In this document: positions 5,918 to 8,419 of the stretch, one piece after another
Layout of the letters: every line of letters starts with the position of its first letter
Position numbering within the stretch: the stretch's first letter is position 1
Source of the DNA: JBFWWW01 sp050245975
GTDB lineage: Bacteria; Pseudomonadota; Alphaproteobacteria; Rhizobiales; Hyphomicrobiaceae
Reading direction: 5' to 3'
DNA length: 8,419 bases
Assembly: GCA_050245975.1 (NCBI GenBank)
Contig: JBFWWW010000175.1
Location: 1 to 8,419 of the forward strand
Notes under the pieces: generated by a model
Database searches by the model: none
Told to the model about the DNA's origin: nothing
Seen by the model: only the letters and a program-made list of their open reading frames with translations
Position numbers and translations under genes: made by a program

Positions 5918-7573
5918 CTATCCTTGTTCCTGTGCGACCAACTCCGGCCCCCGCAGCGGCGCCGCCGAGGGTTTGCGCAGCTGTCCGGGGGCAGAAGCCA
6001 GGAGAAGCTGCGTATATTCGTGTTGCGGATCGGCGAAAATCCTGGCGGTGGGACCATATTCGACCACCTCGCCCGACTTCATCACCGCGATCTCGTCGCA
6101 GACCTGCGCCGTTACCCGCAGGTCGTGGGTGATGAAAACCATGGATAGGCCGAGCTCCTCGCGCAGCCGTTGAAACAGCTCGAGAACCTGCGCTTGGATC
6201 GATACATCGAGGGCCGAGACGGGCTCGTCCGCGACAAGGATCTTCGGCTCCAAGGCGAGGGCGCGGGCTATGCCGATCCGCTGGCGCTGACCGCCCGAGA
6301 ACTCGTGCGGGTAACGGTTCATCGCCCGCTGATCCAATCCGACGAGGGCCAGGAGCTCGGCCACCCGCTCCTTCGCTTTGTCGGCCGCGATGCCATGAAC
6401 GGTCATCGGCTGTGCGATCAGATCGCCGACCTTGCGGCGTGGATTGAGGGAGGCATAGGGATCCTGGAACACCATCTGCATCAGTCCGGCGTTGCGGCGC
6501 AGCTCGGCGCGGGACAGCGCCGTGAAGTCCACATCGCCAAGCATCACCTTGCCCGCGTCGGGATCGACCAATCGGACCAGCGCGCGCGCCATCGTTGTCT
6601 TGCCGGAGCCGCTTTCGCCGACAATGCCGAGGGTGCGTCCCTTCGGCAGGTCGAAGCTGACACCGCGCAGTGCGTGCACGACCCGGCCCCGCTGAAGAAG
6701 ACCTGGCCGGCCGAAAGTCTTGACCAGATCGCGCACCTCCAGCGCCTTTTCCGGCGTCGGCGGCGGCGCATAGGGCGGCGGCTCCATGCGGGGCACGGCA
6801 TCGATGAGGGCGCGCGTATACTCGTGCTGGGGCCGACCGAGCACGTCGGCGCCGACGCCCTGCTCCACGATCTCGCCTTCCTTCAGGACCACCACGCGGT
6901 CGGCGATATCGGCGACCACGCCGAAATCATGCGTGATGAACAGAACGCCGGTGCCGTTGCGTTGCTGCAGCTCGCGGATCAGCTTCAGGATTTGCGCCTG
7001 CGTGGTGACGTCGAGCGCCGTGGTCGGCTCGTCGGCGATGAGCAGATCGGGATCGAGCGCCATCGCCATGGCGATCATCGCCCGTTGGCGCTGACCGCCC
7101 GAGAGCTCGTGCGGATAGGCGCGGAAGGTCGCCGCCGGATCGGCGATGTGCACGCTGTCGAGCAAGGCGATGGCGCGCGCCTTGCGTTGAGCCCGGGACA
7201 TTTTGCTGTGCAGCAGGAACATCTCGGAGATTTGTTCTCCCACCCGCTTCAGCGGGTTCAGGGCCGTCATGGGCTCCTGGAAAATCATGCCGATGCGGGG
7301 GCCGCGAATGCGGCGCATCTGGTCGGGGCGCAGCTCGAGCAGGTTCTGGCCGTCGAGGCGGATGTCGCCGCGGGCGACCTTCACGGCCGGAGGCAGCAAT
7401 CCCATCACCGCGCTTGCCGTCATCGACTTGCCGGAGCCACTTTCACCGACGACGCAGACGATCTCGTTGCGAGCCACCTGGAGCGAGACGTCGCGGAGCG
7501 CCATCGCGCGGTCCGCGCCGGCGGGAAGCGCCACGTCGAGTCCGCGGATGTCGAGAAGCAGATCGCCCGACAT
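5918..7573 (-). CDS. Peptide-type ABC transporter double ATP-binding protein (DppD-DppF/GsiA-like)
   Basis: A 551-residue fusion of two ATPase domains, the form that powers many dipeptide/oligopeptide/glutathione importers. Domain 1: Walker A GESGSGKS (43-50), Q-loop FQEP (98-101), signature LSGGQ (157-161), Walker B LLIADEP (177-183), H215. Domain 2: Walker A GESGSGKT (319-326), FQDP (369-372), signature FSGGQ (425-429), Walker B ILVADEP (445-451), H483. Each domain ends with the peptide-transporter tail motif PQHEYT (248-253 and 516-521). A proline-rich linker (about 261-276, PPPYAPPPTPEK) joins them. Both sites look catalytically complete. The ATG at 7571-7573 shares one base with the preceding stop (TGATG) and has GGAGG four bases upstream. 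The frame stays open further upstream but there gives only arginine/histidine-rich nonsense. The permeases and binding protein are not in the window, so the substrate is undetermined. Confidence 0.95.
   Translation of the reverse strand: MSGDLLLDIRGLDVALPAGADRAMALRDVSLQVARNEIVCVVGESGSGKSMTASAVMGLLPPAVKVARGDIRLDGQNLLELRPDQMRRIRGPRIGMIFQEPMTALNPLKRVGEQISEMFLLHSKMSRAQRKARAIALLDSVHIADPAATFRAYPHELSGGQRQRAMIAMAMALDPDLLIADEPTTALDVTTQAQILKLIRELQQRNGTGVLFITHDFGVVADIADRVVVLKEGEIVEQGVGADVLGRPQHEYTRALIDAVPRMEPPPYAPPPTPEKALEVRDLVKTFGRPGLLQRGRVVHALRGVSFDLPKGRTLGIVGESGSGKTTMARALVRLVDPDAGKVMLGDVDFTALSRAELRRNAGLMQMVFQDPYASLNPRRKVGDLIAQPMTVHGIAADKAKERVAELLALVGLDQRAMNRYPHEFSGGQRQRIGIARALALEPKILVADEPVSALDVSIQAQVLELFQRLREELGLSMVFITHDLRVTAQVCDEIAVMKSGEVVEYGPTARIFADPQHEYTQLLLASAPGQLRKPSAAPLRGPELVAQEQG
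6282..6310. repeat. Copy A of an intragenic direct repeat (signature region of ATPase domain 2)
   Basis: This 29-base stretch matches 7086-7114 with a single difference (A at 6301 against G at 7105). It encodes the conserved PHE-F/L-SGGQRQR signature in both halves of the double ATPase. The near-identity reflects domain duplication under strong constraint and is not a mobile repeat. Confidence 0.85.
7086..7114. repeat. Copy B of the intragenic direct repeat (signature region of ATPase domain 1)
   Basis: Partner of 6282-6310, with 28 of 29 bases identical and about 800 bases apart in the same orientation. Repeats like this could allow recombination that deletes one ATPase domain, leaving a single-domain gene in frame. 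Confidence 0.85.
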
Positions 7574-8419
7574 CACGCCTCCGCCGCGGCGAGGTTGGAC
7601 TTGCCGGTGAACTCGGAGTGTTTGAAGTCTTCCAACTCGGCGATGTAGGTGTCGGCATCCTGCAGATAGAGCGACTGAACGATGCCCTCGACCACGCGGG
7701 TGCTGGTGAAGGGGCTGCCGTTCATGCCGGTGTAGCCGGGTCCGATGCTGACCAGCGCCGCATTGTTGGCGAAGATCAGGTTGGACAGGATGCGGTCGGC
7801 TTCGGGCGTGCGGCCACGGCATTCAAGGTTGACGCCGAGATAGGGATGGCGGCCGATGGCGCGGTCGATCGGCGTGTCGCTCAGCTCGGTCACGTCGCGC
7901 CACAGCAGGATGCCGTCGCGCAGCTCATCGAGATAGCCGACCTTTTCCAGATCGACCTCGAAGCCTGTGCCGAGGATGGCGAAGTCGGCCTCGTGCCGGC
8001 GGCCGTTGGAGAGCGTGATCAGCAAGCCTTGCGGCGTCTCTTCGACCGCCGTCCAGCCGGTACTCATGTGGAAATGGAAATTCGGAAAAGCCTCGCACCG
8101 CTCGATCGACCAGAGCGGCGGCGGCACGGCGTTCGCCATGTTGGCCCGCACGACGCGCAGACGCTGCTCGTCCCGCATCAGCGGGAAACTGCGGAACATG
8201 CCGGCAAACTCAAGATAGCGGAGCATGTTGCGCTCGGGGTGCACCGCCCGGCGGATGAACTGGTCAACGCGCGCCGCACCGCAATCGAGCGCCGTGGCGC
8301 CGTTGTCGAGAGCCGAGGCATTGCCGCCCAACACCGCGACCCGCTTGCCGCGCAGCGGCTCGAAACCGAAATTCTCGGAGCTGTGCTTCCATTTGCTCGG
8401 ATCGACGCCCGACATGTCG
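7573..8419 (-). CDS. FAD/NAD(P)-dependent monooxygenase-type oxidoreductase, N-terminus off the window
   Basis: The frame is open past the right edge, so only the C-terminal part is seen (282 codons). Numbering from the methionine at 8413-8415: a second Rossmann motif GKRVAVLGGNASALDNG (23-39) matches the NADPH-binding GxGxSA site of flavin-containing/Baeyer-Villiger-type monooxygenases, with Asn where glycine or alanine is common. AILGTGFEVDL (146-156) corresponds to the ATGF/Y segment. The methionine is not a credible start, because the FAD-binding GxGxxG half that must precede it is missing and HSSENF (11-16) is an internal family landmark. Such enzymes add one oxygen atom to N, S or carbonyl groups, or act as flavin oxidoreductases. 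The stop overlaps the ATPase start by one base, coupling it to a transporter. The reaction is unknown; a monooxygenase is more likely than a plain reductase. Confidence 0.82.
   Translation of the reverse strand, partial: DMSGVDPSKWKHSSENFGFEPLRGKRVAVLGGNASALDNGATALDCGAARVDQFIRRAVHPERNMLRYLEFAGMFRSFPLMRDEQRLRVVRANMANAVPPPLWSIERCEAFPNFHFHMSTGWTAVEETPQGLLITLSNGRRHEADFAILGTGFEVDLEKVGYLDELRDGILLWRDVTELSDTPIDRAIGRHPYLGVNLECRGRTPEADRILSNLIFANNAALVSIGPGYTGMNGSPFTSTRVVEGIVQSLYLQDADTYIAELEDFKHSEFTGKSNLAAAEA

Noticed and set aside
6170..7648. Long open frame (492 codons) on the plus strand opposite the double ATPase
   Set aside because: It is rich in His, Arg, Gln and Asp without any domain, and it mirrors strongly conserved ATPase codons on the other strand. 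It is a GC-driven shadow frame.
8410..8419. Ten-base perfect palindrome CGACATGTCG at the very right edge
   Set aside because: It lies within coding sequence, is short enough to be chance, and has no partner elsewhere. It may simply coincide with the contig end.
1..8419. Search for CRISPR arrays, tRNA/rRNA, insertion sequences, phage, toxin-antitoxin or defence genes
   Set aside because: Nearly all the sequence is accounted for by seven metabolic, transport and regulatory genes. No regularly spaced repeats, terminal inverted repeats, transposase motifs or tRNA-like folds were seen by eye.

Overview
The window is a GC-rich, tightly packed bacterial segment of seven protein genes. Gene families, overlapping start/stop junctions and codon style suggest an alphaproteobacterium, probably Hyphomicrobiales (Rhizobiales). 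This is a gestalt judgement, since no taxonomic marker gene is present. Bases 1-13 match the universal Illumina adapter end exactly, so the left edge is probably a draft contig end and those bases are probably not genomic.

Left half, plus strand (1-4386): the 3' part of livH, then livM, livG and livF, joined by 1-4 base overlaps. Together they are the membrane and ATPase core of a HAAT-type (branched-chain amino acid/amide) ABC importer. The periplasmic binding protein is not in view. Eighteen bases after livF comes an M20-family metallohydrolase, so the operon probably imports an amide, N-acyl amino acid or small peptide and hydrolyses it inside the cell. This hydrolase lacks two of the usual M20 metal ligands and is the most unusual protein in the window. 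A 252-base non-coding gap (4387-4638) with small inverted repeats follows, then an Lrp/AsnC-type regulator (4639-5100).

Right half, minus strand (8419 down to 5159): the 3' part of a flavin-dependent monooxygenase/oxidoreductase, overlapped by one base by a double-ATPase subunit of a peptide-type (Dpp/Opp/Gsi) importer, then an SDR oxidoreductase six bases further on. This is a second transport-plus-catabolism operon. Its permease and binding-protein genes are not in the window.

The two blocks converge at 5101-5158, a 58-base gap with GC-rich hairpins that may serve as a shared terminator without T-tracts. I saw no RNA genes, CRISPR array, insertion sequence, phage gene or defence system. 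The locus reads as nutrient-scavenging accessory metabolism, and I cannot support a claim of a wholly new system. The points most worth a second look are the altered M20 metal site, the Ser-to-Thr change in the SDR active site, and the pairing of monooxygenase with peptide-type ATPase.
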